A stretch of DNA of 64,000 bases. It comes from CAVXNB01 sp963763085. Lineage in GTDB: Bacteria; Actinomycetota; Acidimicrobiia; Acidimicrobiales; Bog-793. The notes beneath the pieces are model-generated. The model did no database searches. It had not been told where the DNA came from and saw nothing but the letters and a program-made list of their open reading frames with translations. The stretch covers positions 1,610,498 to 1,674,497 of the forward strand of contig CAVXNB010000004.1 in the NCBI GenBank assembly GCA_963763085.1, in the 5' to 3' direction. The position numbers and the translations under genes are program-made. How positions within the stretch are numbered: the first letter of the stretch is position 1; each line of letters starts with the position of its first letter. This document shows, one piece after another, positions 1-10,589 of this stretch.

Positions 1-2465
1 CGGTTGGATACGGGTTCTTTGTCGCCCGCGCCGAGACCTCGGTCGTCGCCTACTTGAACGACGAGGCCTACCACCTCGGCATGGTCGAGTTCGCTTCGAG
101 CCTGCTGCGGATGGGACGTAATCCCCTCTCGGCCTGGTATCCGCTCTTGAATCTCGGGTCGCCGAACTTCCTCCATTATCAGAGCCTGCCCGCGATCGTC
201 ACGGGAGCCATCGGCATCGTCGCCGGGGACGCCCGGACCTTTGCGTGGTCGAAGTATCTCCTGCTCGCGACTTGGCCGATCAGCATGTACTTCGGATCGC
301 GTCTCATGGGCTGGAGCCGTTGGACGGCGGCAGCGGTGGCGTGCGCATCGCCGCTCATCATTGATGCTGCCGGCGTCGGATACGGCTACGGCAGCTACCT
401 GTGGATCGGCTGGGGCGTCTGGACCCAGCTCTGGGCGATGTGGACGCTGCCCTTGGCGGTCGGCTTCTCGTGGCAAGCCATCACCCACAGACGTCATCTC
501 GTGGCTGCGGTCGTCTTCACCGGCCTCACCATCTCGCTCCACTACATGACCGCCTACCCGGTCGCCATCGCGATCGTCGTGATCGGGCTCTCGGGGCCCT
601 GGGGCAAAGCGTTCAAGAAGCGAGTCGGTCGTGCCGTCGTGGTCGGAGTGCTCGCGGTCGGAGCTGCCGCCTGGGTCCTGGTTCCCGTCATCAACCAGGG
701 TGCGTACGCAGCGCGGAACGAGTTCCTCCAGCACACCGTGGAGGCCGACTCGTTCGGTGCCCGGCGCATCCTGAGCTGGCTCGTGACCGGCCAGCTGCTC
801 GACAAGGGCCGCTTCCCCGTACTGACGATCCTGCTGGCGGTCGGGTTGCTGGCGTGCGTCATCCGGTTCCGCCGCGACGAGCGCTATCGGACGCTCCTGT
901 GCCTGTGGGTCGTCTATCTCGTGGTCTTCTTCGGCAGACCGACGCTGGGGCCGCTCATCAACCTCGTGCCGGGCAACAAGGATCTCTTTCTGCGGCGCTT
1001 CGTGTGCGGCTTCGACTTTTCAAGCCTGCTCGTCATCGGTGTGGGAGCCACGGAGCTCGCAAGGCTTGGCGCCCGCTTGGCGGCGCGGGTCGACACCGCG
1101 GCTCGGGGCCGCCGCCGTCTCCGTGGTCGCGGTCGTCGTCGGGTTCGCGGTCCTGGCGCCGGCCTGGACCGAGGTGGCGAACTACACGGCACTGAACGCC
1201 CGGGACATCAACTACCAAGTCGCCGCCGACGCGACCCAGGGCGCTCAGGTCGGCTCTCTGATCCGTGTGGCGGAGGCCCTCGGTGGGGGCCGCATCTACG
1301 CCGGCCTGCTCAACAACTGGGGGAAGACCTTCTACGTCGGCTATGTCCCGGTCTACGAGTACCTTGCCGACAGCGAGGTTGACTCGATCGGCTTCACACT
1401 TCGCACCGCGTCGCTCATGTCCGACGCCGAGCCGTACTTCGACGACACGAACCCGGGGGACTATCCGCTGTTCGGCGTTCGTTATCTGCTGCTCCCCGTC
1501 GGGATGACCCCACCGGTGCCGGCGGACCTTCTCCTCAAGTCGGGGCCGTACGCGCTCTGGACGATACCGAGCGTGCGTTACGTGCAGGTGGTCGACACCG
1601 TCGGCTCGATCGCTGAGAACCGCACCGACATCGGGTCGACGTCGTCGTCGTTCATCCGATCGGCGGCACCGACCCTGGGCCGATACCTCACCGTCGCCTA
1701 CGCAGGTGCCCCAGCGGCGCCTCCTACACTGCCGAGCTCGGCGGCCGACCAATGGACCGGCCGGCACGGTCGTCTCACAGCGAGCCGACCTGGCGCAGGG
1801 AACCATCACCGCCACGATCGTGGCTCACCGCACAGCTGTGGTCCTGCTGAGCGCGTCCTACGACCCCGGCTGGAAGGTCACCGTCGATGGCCGGCCGGCG
1901 ACGACCGAGATCATCGTGCCTGCGATGCCCGGGGTCCGCGTGACGGCCGGCCGGCACGTCATCCGTTTCACCTTCGTCGGGCTACCAGCACTACTGGGCG
2001 GTCTTCCTCCTGTCCGCCGCCTCCGTCGCCGTCGCCGGCGGCGTCAGCTACCGGTGGAGGCGCCGGCCGGAGAGCGAGGAAGAGCCCACCGATGCCGGCG
2101 AGCCCGAGGGCGAACCGATCGCGACGGAGGCGGCCGTGCCGCCTGAGGCAACCGAGGACGAGGCGCCCGATCCGGCCGCGCCGGAGGAGCAACCTCTCCT
2201 GCCCGGAGGGCCGCCGGGCGAGGAGCCAGCCGCGCCGGAAGAGGAACCACTCTTGCCAGAGGAACCACCGGACGAGGACCCAGTCGTGCCGGAACAACAA
2301 CCAACGGTCCCGGTAGCGGCTGACGAAGAACCCGTGCTCGTCACCGACCCGCGGGAGGAAGTCCTCGTGCCGGACGAGCCGACTTTCTCGACAGCTCCGG
2401 CGGAGTATTTGCCCATTGCGAAGGGCAAGCGAGCACATCAGAAGCGGCGGCGCGGCCGATCCTGA
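1..2465 (+). CDS. YfhO/PTPS-related-type polytopic membrane protein, 5' partial, frameshifted
   Basis: The reading frame is open at the window edge, so the N-terminus is missing. The visible part begins with an acidic NDEAYH motif followed by Trp/Pro-rich sequence and about ten hydrophobic segments up to nt 1190. This resembles the first loop of the 6-pyruvoyl-tetrahydropterin-synthase-related and YfhO membrane families, which share the GT-C glycosyltransferase fold. An extracytoplasmic part carries YDPGWKVTVDG (nt 1860-1892), the hallmark C-terminal motif of YfhO-like proteins. A last membrane segment (nt 1995-2045) precedes a Pro/Glu-rich cytoplasmic tail (nt 2055-2465). Frame changes near nt 1100, 1755 and 1980 break the frame, but the pieces join smoothly, so they look like sequencing indels. 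A role in envelope glycan assembly is inference; no substrate can be named. Confidence 0.72.
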
Positions 2466-2707
2466 CCACCTGCGATTCGGATGCTCATTGCCTTTCTGTC
2501 GGCCTGTAGTGACGTGCGACCACGGAGGGTGGTGAGGTGCAGTACAGTTGACTCGTGTCGAGCGGAAAGCGCTGCGGCGTCCGAGCCACATATGTGCGAA
2601 TCGAGGACATGGTTTGACCCTTTGCGACGGGTTTGCGCTTCAGGTCCAAGTGGTTCACTTCCGGCGCGCCGAACCGGCGCGGTCGGGTCGAGGCGAAGGA
2701 GCGGTCG

Positions 2708-3280
2708 ATGAAGCGAATGCCGATCATGGCGGCCACGGTCCTCGCCGGACTCGGGATCGGCGCGACGGCCTGCTCGAAGTCTTCGTCGCCGCCGAGCACG
2801 ACGACGACCACGATTTCGACAGGGACGCCCAAGCAGCTTCTGAGCCAAGGGATCAGCGCACAGTCGAGCGGGAATCTGACCAAGGCGCGGAACGACTATT
2901 CGGCGATCATCGCCCTCGACCCCCAGAATCACTCGGGCGACAACCTCTACGCCTACTACAACCTCGGCGTCATCGACCAGGACCTGGGCCATCTCGCGGC
3001 CGCCGAGACCGAGTACGAGACGGCGCTGCAGATCAACCCCAGGTACCTGAACGCCATGTACAACCTGGCGGTCGCCGAGACCACCACGTCACCTCCGGCT
3101 GCGATTGCCCAGTACAAGGAGCTGCTCAAGCTCAAGCCGCACGACATCAACAGCACCTACAACCTCGGGTTGCTGCTCTATGACTCGGGCAAGGTCACCC
3201 AGGCCCGCGTGCTGCTGAAGCAGGCGATCCACCTCGACTCTTCCCTCAAGGCCAAGCTTCCGAAGAACGTCAAGCTGTAA
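2708..3280 (+). CDS. TPR-repeat lipoprotein
   Basis: A 190-residue protein with a short basic N-terminus, a hydrophobic stretch and a lipobox-like GATAC that places the lipidated Cys at residue 22. A Ser/Thr-rich linker follows. Residues 45-180 hold about four tetratricopeptide repeats (for example YYNLGVIDQDLGHLAAAE and YNLGLLLYDSGKVTQA), which bind partner proteins. The ATG at 2708 follows a GAAGGA ribosome site and gives a proper signal peptide; the longer upstream reading does not. It lies between two large membrane proteins on the same strand with only 11 bases to the next start, so it probably forms an operon with them and may scaffold them at the outer membrane face. The family gives no specific reaction. 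Confidence 0.82.
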   Translation: MKRMPIMAATVLAGLGIGATACSKSSSPPSTTTTTISTGTPKQLLSQGISAQSSGNLTKARNDYSAIIALDPQNHSGDNLYAYYNLGVIDQDLGHLAAAETEYETALQINPRYLNAMYNLAVAETTTSPPAAIAQYKELLKLKPHDINSTYNLGLLLYDSGKVTQARVLLKQAIHLDSSLKAKLPKNVKL

Positions 3281-3291
3281 CGGGCTTCTTC

Positions 3292-4855
3292 GTGCGCCTC
3301 GGTCGTCCTGCGACCGCGGCCGGGGTGGCCCTGTTGGCGGTCGCGTTCTGGCACCCCTGCCGGCGATGCTGAAGTACCCGACGTGGGCCCAGGACGAGGG
3401 CACGTTGCTGGTGTTCCCGTCCCTCATGCTCAAGGGCGCCACGCCTAACCACACGTTCCTGTCGATCTACGGGCCGGCGAACCTCTACGCCCTCACGGCC
3501 GCCTTCTTCGTCGCTGGGCAGAGCGTGTTCGTGGAGCGGCTCGTCGCCGTCTTCTACCACCTCGTCCTTGTCGGCTCCCTGACGGCGCTGGTGTGGCGGC
3601 GGCGCGGCCTGTTCGCCGGAGTGGCCGCCGGAGCCATCACCGTGGTCGTGGGCGTGAGCTACCCGATGATGGCGTTCGCCTGGCTCGGGGGGATTGCGTT
3701 TGTGTCCCTTGGGCTCCTCCTGCTCGACGTCGGCCTCGGCGGCCGCAGTCGCCGGCTTGTCGTCGCCTTGGCCGGGCTGTCGCTGGGTCTCGCCATCTCG
3801 TTTCGAGCCGACCTGTCCGTGGCCGTGCTCCTGATCTTGATGGTGCTGGCGGCAAACCGGCGTCGAGCAGCTGTCTTCCTGTTGCCGGGTCTTCTTCTCG
3901 GCCTGATACCCACGATCGTCAGCATGGTGCAGGTCGGGCCGGTGGCGGTCTTCGAGGACGAGATCGTCAAGCCGGTGTTCGTCATCGCGCCGCAGGTGCG
4001 TCTTCCGCTGCCGTCGCTCGGCTCGGCGACGGGCCTGCTCATGGTCTTGTGCCTCGTGATCCCCGTCGTCGAGATCGTCGTCGGCACGCTCGGCTGGCGA
4101 CGATCACACGGGGCCTGGGACGACGTCTGCGTCGTGATCGTCGGAGTCGTCGGCCTCTCGATCATCAGCAACATGTTGCACCGCGCCGATCTCACTCACA
4201 TCGGCTTTGTCGCAACGTTCACCGTAGCTACCGCGGTCCTGGTCGACTGGACGCGGATCGCGCCACGGCTCGACCGAGCGGCGCCCCTTCACGGCGGCGA
4301 CGAGGATCGCATGGCCGGCGGCGGTGGCGATCGCGGCGGTCTCGATCGCCACCGCCGCGACGGGGAACGTGTTCGGCAACGCGGCTTTGCAGACCGTCGG
4401 AGCGCGGCCCAACGCCGAGCTCGTCGTGTCCAACGCCGGCCGGTCGGTGCCCGTCGACGGCCACAACGAACTCGTCGACTACGCCGGCCTCGTACGAGCT
4501 GCCGACTCGTACGCCAGGCCGGGCGCGCGTCTGTTCATCGGGCCGGAGGATCTCCGCCGCACGTTCTATTCCGACACGTTTCTCTACTTTCTCCTGCCGA
4601 GGTTCACGCCGGGCAGCTTCTACCTGGAGATGGACCCGGGCGTCTCCGACGCGCCCGGATCCGGGACTGGCAGGCCAGATCGCCGGTGACGACGTCTTGA
4701 TCCTGGACTCGGCTTACAACTCGGCGTCTGTGGCCGAGCCGTACATCGCCTACGGGTCGAACGCTCCGAATCTCGTCGTGGAACACGACTTCCGTCGGGT
4801 CGGGGAGTGGGGGCCGCTCTCGCTCTACGTCCGGCGAGGATGGCGGGCGGGCTGA
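3292..4855 (+). CDS. GT-C type (GT39-like) membrane glycosyltransferase-like protein, frameshifted
   Basis: A polytopic membrane protein of about 520 residues. The GTG at 3292 starts a hydrophobic helix, then a frame change near 3350 leads to LPAMLKYPTWAQDEG. The DEG acidic motif just after the first helix is typical of dolichyl- or undecaprenyl-phosphate-dependent GT-C enzymes. It is followed by SIYGPANLYALTAAFF, like the family pattern in which a GP-N motif precedes helix 2. At least nine further hydrophobic segments follow to nt 4250, then a soluble C-terminal part (nt 4380-4855). Frame changes near 4300 and 4660 split the tail. It is probably co-transcribed with the TPR lipoprotein. It would transfer a sugar from a lipid carrier on the outer face; donor and acceptor are unknown. 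Confidence 0.68.
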
Positions 4856-4879
4856 CCCCGGTTCTGGTAGGAACGGGCC

Positions 4880-7168
4880 ATGGAAGCGCTGGGCCTCCTG
4901 CCCGATGCGGTGACCGAGACGCGGTTGCTGGGGCAGGCTCAGCCGCGCCTCGAGGGCCGGTCGAAGGTGACCGGCGCCACCAGGTTCACGGCGGACTTGC
5001 ATCCGCACGGCCTCTGTCACGCCCGCTTGGTGCTCAGCACCGTCCCGGCCGGCCGGGTGTCGTCGGTCGAGACGAGCGACGCGATCAACCTCCCAGGCGT
5101 GCTCGGCGTCCTGACCTGGCGGGACTTCGCAGGGGCCGATGACGGGTTGCTGGCCCGCGATCGGGTGACCTACGTGGGTCATCCGGTCGCGGTCGTGGTG
5201 GCCGAGACCGTGCAGGCTGCCACCGACGGCGCCGAGGCCGTCCTGGTCGAGTTCGAGGCCACGCCTTATGTGCTCGACCCGCTCGAAGCACTGGCCGACG
5301 CGGCTCCCGACGTCCTGGCACTGGCGGCGCCGCTCAGCAATGAGGCCCTCGGAGCCCACAGCCAGAGCGGCGGCGGCGTCGAGACCGAGATGCCGAGCGA
5401 GCGAAACGTCACGAACGAGGTCCGCTTCACCTCCGGCGACGTCGAGCAGGAGCTCGCCCGCTGCAGCCATGTCGTCAGCGCCCGCTACCGCATGCCGTGT
5501 GTGCACCACTGCTATATCGAGCCGCACGTGTCGACCGCCCAGTGGGAACCGGACGAAACGATGACCGTCTGGACTCCCACCCAGAGCATGTTCTTCACGC
5601 GCGAGGTGGTGGCGCGAGCGCTCGGCTTTCCGATCAGTCGGGTCCGCATCGTCCCCATGCCCGTCGGCGGCGGCTTCGGCGGCAAGGATCACCTGATCGA
5701 GCCGCTGGTCGCGTTGCTGGCCCGCCACCTGCGCCGGCCCGTGAGGCTCGAATTGACCCGCCGCGAGGAGTTCCTGATGGGCCAGGGCGGACCGGGATGT
5801 GTCGTCGACCTCAGTCTCGGGGCAGATGACGACGGCAATCTACGTGCGCTTCAGGCCGACGCCGTCTTCGACTGCGGCGCCGGCCCGGGCGGCCTCGGAC
5901 AGATCTTCGCCAACCTCATGGCCGGCACGTACCGGATCGCTCACTTCGACGTGCGGTGCCGCGACGTCGCCACGAACAAGGCGCCGACGACGGCCTATCG
6001 GGCGCCCGGCGCGCCGCAGGCCTACTTTCCCCTCGAGAGCGCGGTCGAGGAGCTGGCGGGGAGGCTGGGGCGGGACCCGGTCGAGTTTCGAATTCAGAAC
6101 GCGACGCAGAACGGCGACCTCCGACCGGACGGCCGGCCCTGGGAGCGCATCGGCTTGACGCAGTGCCTCGCGGTCGCCCGCTCGCACCCGATGTACACGA
6201 GGCCGCTGGCAGCCGGCGAGGGCCTGGGCGTGGCGGTCGGAGGCTGGTCCAGCGGTTCGGAGCCGGCGGCGGCCGGGTGCCGGATCGAGGCGGACGGCTC
6301 GATCACGCTCCAGGTCGGGTCCGTCGACATCTCGGGTACCGACACCAGCCTCGCCATGATCGCCGCAGAGATCCTGGGAACGTCCACCGATGCCGTATCG
6401 GTGGCCCGCTTCGACTCCGACAGCGCCCCTTACGCTGGTTCCTCGGGGGGCAGCAAGATCATCTTCACGGTCGGAGCCGCCGTCGAGATGGCCGCCATCG
6501 ATGCCCGCCAGCAGTTGTTCGAGCTGGCCGCCGAGGAGCTCGAAGCGGCCATCGAGGACCTGGAGCTGCGAAACGGGGCCATCAACGTCAAAGGCGTCCC
6601 GGCCAGATCGATCCCCGTCAGCTCCCTCGTTCCCCAGCCGTTCGAGTTCGGCGGCAACTACGCACCGGTTCACGGCCACGGACGGCACTTCGCCGCGTTC
6701 GGGTCGCACCTTTTCACCGTGCACGTCGCCAGGGTGCGTGTCGACGCAGAAACGGGGGCGATGCAGCTGTTGGAGTACCTGGCCGTGCAGGACGTGGGGC
6801 GAGCGATCAACCCGGCAGAGGTCGAGGCGCAGATCCACGGCGGCCTGTTGCAGGGCGTCGGGCGGGCGCTCGGAGAGGCGTTGCTGTACAACGAGCACGG
6901 CGATCCGCTCACGACCAGTTTCGGCGACTACGGGATACCGGCCGTCGAGCAGGCGGCGACGTTGACCCACGTCGCCCTCGTCGAGATCGCCGGTGCGGGC
7001 CCGTTCGGCGCCAAGGGCGTCGGCGAGCCGCCCGCCATCCCGGGTGCCGCCGCCGTCGTGAATGCGATCGCGGCTGCGTGCGGCGTGCGTGTCCGTGACC
7101 TTCCCGTCACTGCGGCGGCGCTGGCCGCCGTCGATGACGGTCACGAGGAAGGAGCCCGCTCGAGATGA
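4880..7168 (+). CDS. Xanthine dehydrogenase family, molybdopterin-binding large subunit
   Basis: An intact 762-residue frame, close to the usual size of CoxL/XDH large subunits. These bind molybdenum cofactor and hydroxylate a carbon centre with water. The N-terminal hammerhead-like domain spans about residues 20-140. GGGFGGK (about residue 264) and AYRAPGAPQA (about 372) are Moco-contact loops. VGSVDISGTDTSLAMI (about 475) is the dinucleotide contact region. GAKGVGEPP (about 711) holds the catalytic Glu. The active loop reads AYRAPG rather than the AYRCSFR loop of true CO dehydrogenase, so it is not a CO dehydrogenase; the substrate is unknown. Its stop overlaps the next start (ATGA). The iron-sulfur subunit lies two genes on, and no FAD subunit is encoded here. 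Confidence 0.93.
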   Translation: MEALGLLPDAVTETRLLGQAQPRLEGRSKVTGATRFTADLHPHGLCHARLVLSTVPAGRVSSVETSDAINLPGVLGVLTWRDFAGADDGLLARDRVTYVGHPVAVVVAETVQAATDGAEAVLVEFEATPYVLDPLEALADAAPDVLALAAPLSNEALGAHSQSGGGVETEMPSERNVTNEVRFTSGDVEQELARCSHVVSARYRMPCVHHCYIEPHVSTAQWEPDETMTVWTPTQSMFFTREVVARALGFPISRVRIVPMPVGGGFGGKDHLIEPLVALLARHLRRPVRLELTRREEFLMGQGGPGCVVDLSLGADDDGNLRALQADAVFDCGAGPGGLGQIFANLMAGTYRIAHFDVRCRDVATNKAPTTAYRAPGAPQAYFPLESAVEELAGRLGRDPVEFRIQNATQNGDLRPDGRPWERIGLTQCLAVARSHPMYTRPLAAGEGLGVAVGGWSSGSEPAAAGCRIEADGSITLQVGSVDISGTDTSLAMIAAEILGTSTDAVSVARFDSDSAPYAGSSGGSKIIFTVGAAVEMAAIDARQQLFELAAEELEAAIEDLELRNGAINVKGVPARSIPVSSLVPQPFEFGGNYAPVHGHGRHFAAFGSHLFTVHVARVRVDAETGAMQLLEYLAVQDVGRAINPAEVEAQIHGGLLQGVGRALGEALLYNEHGDPLTTSFGDYGIPAVEQAATLTHVALVEIAGAGPFGAKGVGEPPAIPGAAAVVNAIAAACGVRVRDLPVTAAALAAVDDGHEEGARSR

Positions 7169-7557
7169 GCGCCGACGAGGAAGTGATCGCGATCCCGGCA
7201 GCGAGGGAGGCCAGCTGGCCGACGCGAGCGGTGAAGGCGAGGGGCTGGCTGTTCGCTTCGGGAGTCATCGGGGTCGACCCCGTGACGGGGGAGCTTCCCG
7301 ACGACCCCGAGGCGCAGACGAGTTTCGCCCTCGCGAGCCTCGTGAGCCTGCTCGAGGACGCAGGGTCCTCGATCGAGCGAATCGTGAAGGTCAACGTCTA
7401 CCTCGACGACGTCCTGGGCGACTTCGATCGGATGGACTCCGCCTACGGCCGTTTCTTCGAGTCACGAGGGGTGACGGATCCTCCGGCGCGCACGTCCGTC
7501 GGAGCGAGGCTGCCGTGGGCCAAGGTCGAGATGGACCTGGTCGCGTTGTGCCCGTGA
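7165..7557 (+). CDS. RidA/YjgF/UK114 family protein
   Basis: A 130-residue protein covering the whole RidA fold. RidA enzymes deaminate reactive enamine/imine intermediates, and other family members act as ring-opening or decarboxylating helpers in catabolic operons. The substrate-carboxylate Arg is kept in PPARTSVG (about residue 106), and KVEMDLVAL provides the conserved Glu. The start overlaps the stop of the molybdenum subunit by four bases, which indicates translational coupling. Its place between the large and small subunits of a hydroxylase suggests it processes the hydroxylated product, which is inference. Confidence 0.9.
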   Translation: MSADEEVIAIPAAREASWPTRAVKARGWLFASGVIGVDPVTGELPDDPEAQTSFALASLVSLLEDAGSSIERIVKVNVYLDDVLGDFDRMDSAYGRFFESRGVTDPPARTSVGARLPWAKVEMDLVALCP

Positions 7558-7618
7558 GGTTCGAACCGCTCACTCCGGCTTTGGCTCGCGCCGGGACGAG
7601 CGCTCGAGGAGCGTCGCG

Positions 7619-7999
7619 ATGATCGCCCGCACCGCGTTCGGGGTCGACCTCGAGCACCACTACTCGAAGGTCATAAAGGCCGGGGAGTTGATCTTCATCA
7701 AGAGCAACATCGGGATGAACCCCGACGGGACGATGCCTGAGGACGTGACCGAAGAGCTCACGTTGGCGCTCGAGCACCTGGTCTCGTCCGGAGAGACGGC
7801 GGGCGGCCGGATCACCAGGTTGCTCAAGGTCAACATCTACGTCGCCGACGCGGACCGGGACGGCGACGCTGTGCGGCTGGCGGCGAGGTCCTTCTTCGAG
7901 CAGCGGTCCGATGCCGCGCCACCCGCGCTCACCATCGTCGGCAGCGCCCTCTCCTGGGCACAGCTGCGCGTGCAGATCGACGCCGTCGCGGCGGAATGA
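7619..7999 (+). CDS. RidA-like protein lacking the catalytic arginine
   Basis: A 126-residue protein with the RidA fold (KVIKAGELIFIKSNIGM, LLKVNIYVADADRD). A GAGGAG ribosome site lies just before the ATG at 7619. The motif that carries the key Arg in deaminating RidA reads PPALTIVG here, so the Arg is lost and enamine deamination by the standard mechanism is unlikely. It may act on another intermediate or form mixed trimers with the adjacent Arg-containing paralogue. Its final codons overlap a possible ATG (7996) of the iron-sulfur gene. Confidence 0.85.
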   Translation: MIARTAFGVDLEHHYSKVIKAGELIFIKSNIGMNPDGTMPEDVTEELTLALEHLVSSGETAGGRITRLLKVNIYVADADRDGDAVRLAARSFFEQRSDAAPPALTIVGSALSWAQLRVQIDAVAAE

Positions 8000-8061
8000 G
8001 TGGAGCGGGGTCAGCCGCGCCGCCCGGCGGCGTCGTATCCAATCCCAACGAAGGGAGCCGA

Positions 8062-8589
8062 GTGCAACATCGTGCGGCGATGACGATCAACGGCGTCACC
8101 GCGGAGCATGCGATCGAACCGAGGATGCTTCTCGTGGAGTACATCCGCGACGTCGTGGGGCTCACGGGTACCCACGTCGGCTGCGACACGAGCCAATGCG
8201 GTGCCTGCACGGTCATGCTGGACGGCGAGACGGTCAAGTCCTGCACGATGCTCGCACTGCAGGCCGACGGCTCGGACGTGACGACGATCGAGGGCGTCGC
8301 CGCCGACGGCACCCTGCACCCGGTCCAGCAGGCCTTCTGGGACTCGCACGCCCTGCAGTGCGGCTATTGCACGCCGGGATTCATCATGTCCGCGATCGGG
8401 CTCCTGAGAGAGCATCCGTCACCGGATGACGAGATGATCCTTCAGGGTCTGGAGGGGAACCTCTGTCGCTGTACCGGGTACGTCAACATCCTGCGTGCCG
8501 TCCGAGCCGCAGCTGCGGTTCTGTCAGGCGCTCAGCCGGGCGAAGTCGTCGAGGATGGCGGCGGCGTCGGCGGGCACCGAGACCCGTAG
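8062..8589 (+). CDS. 2Fe-2S subunit of a molybdenum hydroxylase (CoxS-like)
   Basis: About 175 residues with both [2Fe-2S] clusters of the XDH/CoxS family. The plant-type ferredoxin cluster is CDTSQCGAC plus a Cys 12 residues later (about 41-61). The all-helical C-terminal cluster is QCGYCTPG (about 100) and GNLCRCTGY (about 135). It passes electrons from the molybdenum subunit encoded at 4880-7168. I chose the GTG at 8062 because AAGGGA lies five bases upstream and it gives the usual short N-terminus; an upstream ATG at 7996, overlapping the preceding stop, would add 22 low-complexity residues. The FAD subunit that usually completes such enzymes is absent from the window. Confidence 0.9.
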   Translation: MQHRAAMTINGVTAEHAIEPRMLLVEYIRDVVGLTGTHVGCDTSQCGACTVMLDGETVKSCTMLALQADGSDVTTIEGVAADGTLHPVQQAFWDSHALQCGYCTPGFIMSAIGLLREHPSPDDEMILQGLEGNLCRCTGYVNILRAVRAAAAVLSGAQPGEVVEDGGGVGGHRDP

Positions 8590-8732
8590 GGCGACGGTGC
8601 CGGCGTCGAGAGGATCAGAAGTCGAAAAAAACGAAAAAGGCCTTTCCCCTCAAGAGCGGACACCCTTCCCCGTTCCCCACAAAACACTCTCCCCTCTACC
8701 CCCCCCCTCAGGCGATCGGGACCGCCACGGGG
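8590..8732. other. Convergent intergenic tract, G-rich on the minus strand, with A/T runs
   Basis: The gap between the convergent 2Fe-2S gene and moaA is compositionally odd. Positions 8623-8640 hold A7 and A5 runs ending in the palindrome AAAGGCCTTT. Positions 8641-8709 are almost pure pyrimidine on the plus strand. Read on the minus strand, downstream of moaA, this is a series of G runs (G9, G4, G4, G4, G3) followed by a T-rich tract. That could form a G-quadruplex plus U-tract terminator for moaA. It is inferred from sequence only. Confidence 0.45.
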
Positions 8733-9730
<998 letters not shown>

Positions 9731-9790
9731 CGAGGCAGCCGCCGGGCGCGTCGCGAGATCGTGATCGGAACCGCCGTCATCGGCCTCAGC

Positions 9791-10463
9791 CTACCGGCGG
9801 CGGGGCTGGCGGCGCTCCCGGTTTCGAGTCATGACCTTGTGTGTCTGATCAGCAGTGAGAGCTGGTGTAGGCAGCGGAGTCAACGCTCCGTGGTCGGCAC
9901 GCACGCCGTCGAGGACCATCACGAGATATCTGCGGTAGAGCGTGGGTGCGAGGCTGCGGGTGCTGTCCATGATGGCTGTCAGCGCCAGCTGCAGAAAGAC
10001 CACATCGCTCTGGTCAAAGTCCTGACGCAAGATTCCTTGCTGCTTGGCCCGGTCGACCAACGCTGTGAGTCAGAGGCGCGATCCGGTCGCGAGCTTCGTT
10101 GACCCGACTCTTGCCGAGGTCGGGGTAATTCATGATCTGCGTCAACCCGCGGTCACCGAACTGCAGCTCAAGTGAGCGTTCGAGGAAGCTGACTAGGCCC
10201 TGCCAAGCGTCCGGCTCCGCAAGCGAGTCGTTCGCCAGCCCCGCTACCTCCTGAAGGCGCTGCTCGAAGAGGGCGTCTATCACCTCTTCCTTGTTGGAGA
10301 ACCGACGATAGGCGGTCCCGACTCCGACTCCGGCGTGGTGCGCGATGTCGTTGAGGGTCACGTTCAAGCCGCGCTCAGCGAAGAGTTCACCAGCAGCAGC
10401 AAGCAGGCGCTCCCGGTTGAGCGCAGCGTCCTTCCGCAGCGAGCGCGTCTCTGCGACCGTCAT
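9791..10463 (-). CDS. TetR/AcrR family transcriptional regulator, one frameshift
   Basis: The N-terminal half (10463 to about 10070) has the TetR helix-turn-helix: RERLLAAAGELFAERGLNVT, then DIAHHAGVGVGTAYRRFSNK. The frame changes near 10065 and the ligand-binding domain continues as LVDRAKQQGILRQDFDQSDV to the stop at 9791, about 223 residues in all. It is transcribed away from the carboxymuconolactone-decarboxylase-like gene. The shared intergenic region holds two GGAT-ATCC operator-like repeats, so it probably represses both itself and that operon. Confidence 0.88.
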
Positions 10464-10484
10464 GCACGCAGCCTACCGCGAAAA

Positions 10485-10546
10485 CGGATGCAATCTATCC
10501 ACTTGTGTGTTACAGTGAACGTAAGCGGATACAAGCTATCCAGTTG
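10485..10546. promoter_or_regulatory. Two operator repeats between divergent TetR and CMD-like genes
   Basis: Two 21-base copies start at 10485 and 10526, 41 bases (about four helical turns) apart. The second has a perfect dyad GGATA-CAAGC-TATCC, and the first the near-dyad GGATG-CAATC-TATCC. Both continue CA(C/G)TTG. Dyads of this size and spacing between a tetR gene and its divergent target are typical TetR operators. Confidence 0.7.
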
Positions 10547-10589
10547 TCAAAGGACTGCGAACGGTGGGTGCAACCGAAAGGAGCAGGAA

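Noticed and set aside
5840..7144. 434-codon minus-strand frame opposite the first molybdenum subunit
   Set aside because: It is a shadow of a gene whose protein motifs are all present on the plus strand.
4880..8589. Aerobic carbon monoxide dehydrogenase operon (coxMSL)
   Set aside because: The large-subunit loop is AYRAPG, not the AYRCSFR of CO dehydrogenase, and no CoxM is present.
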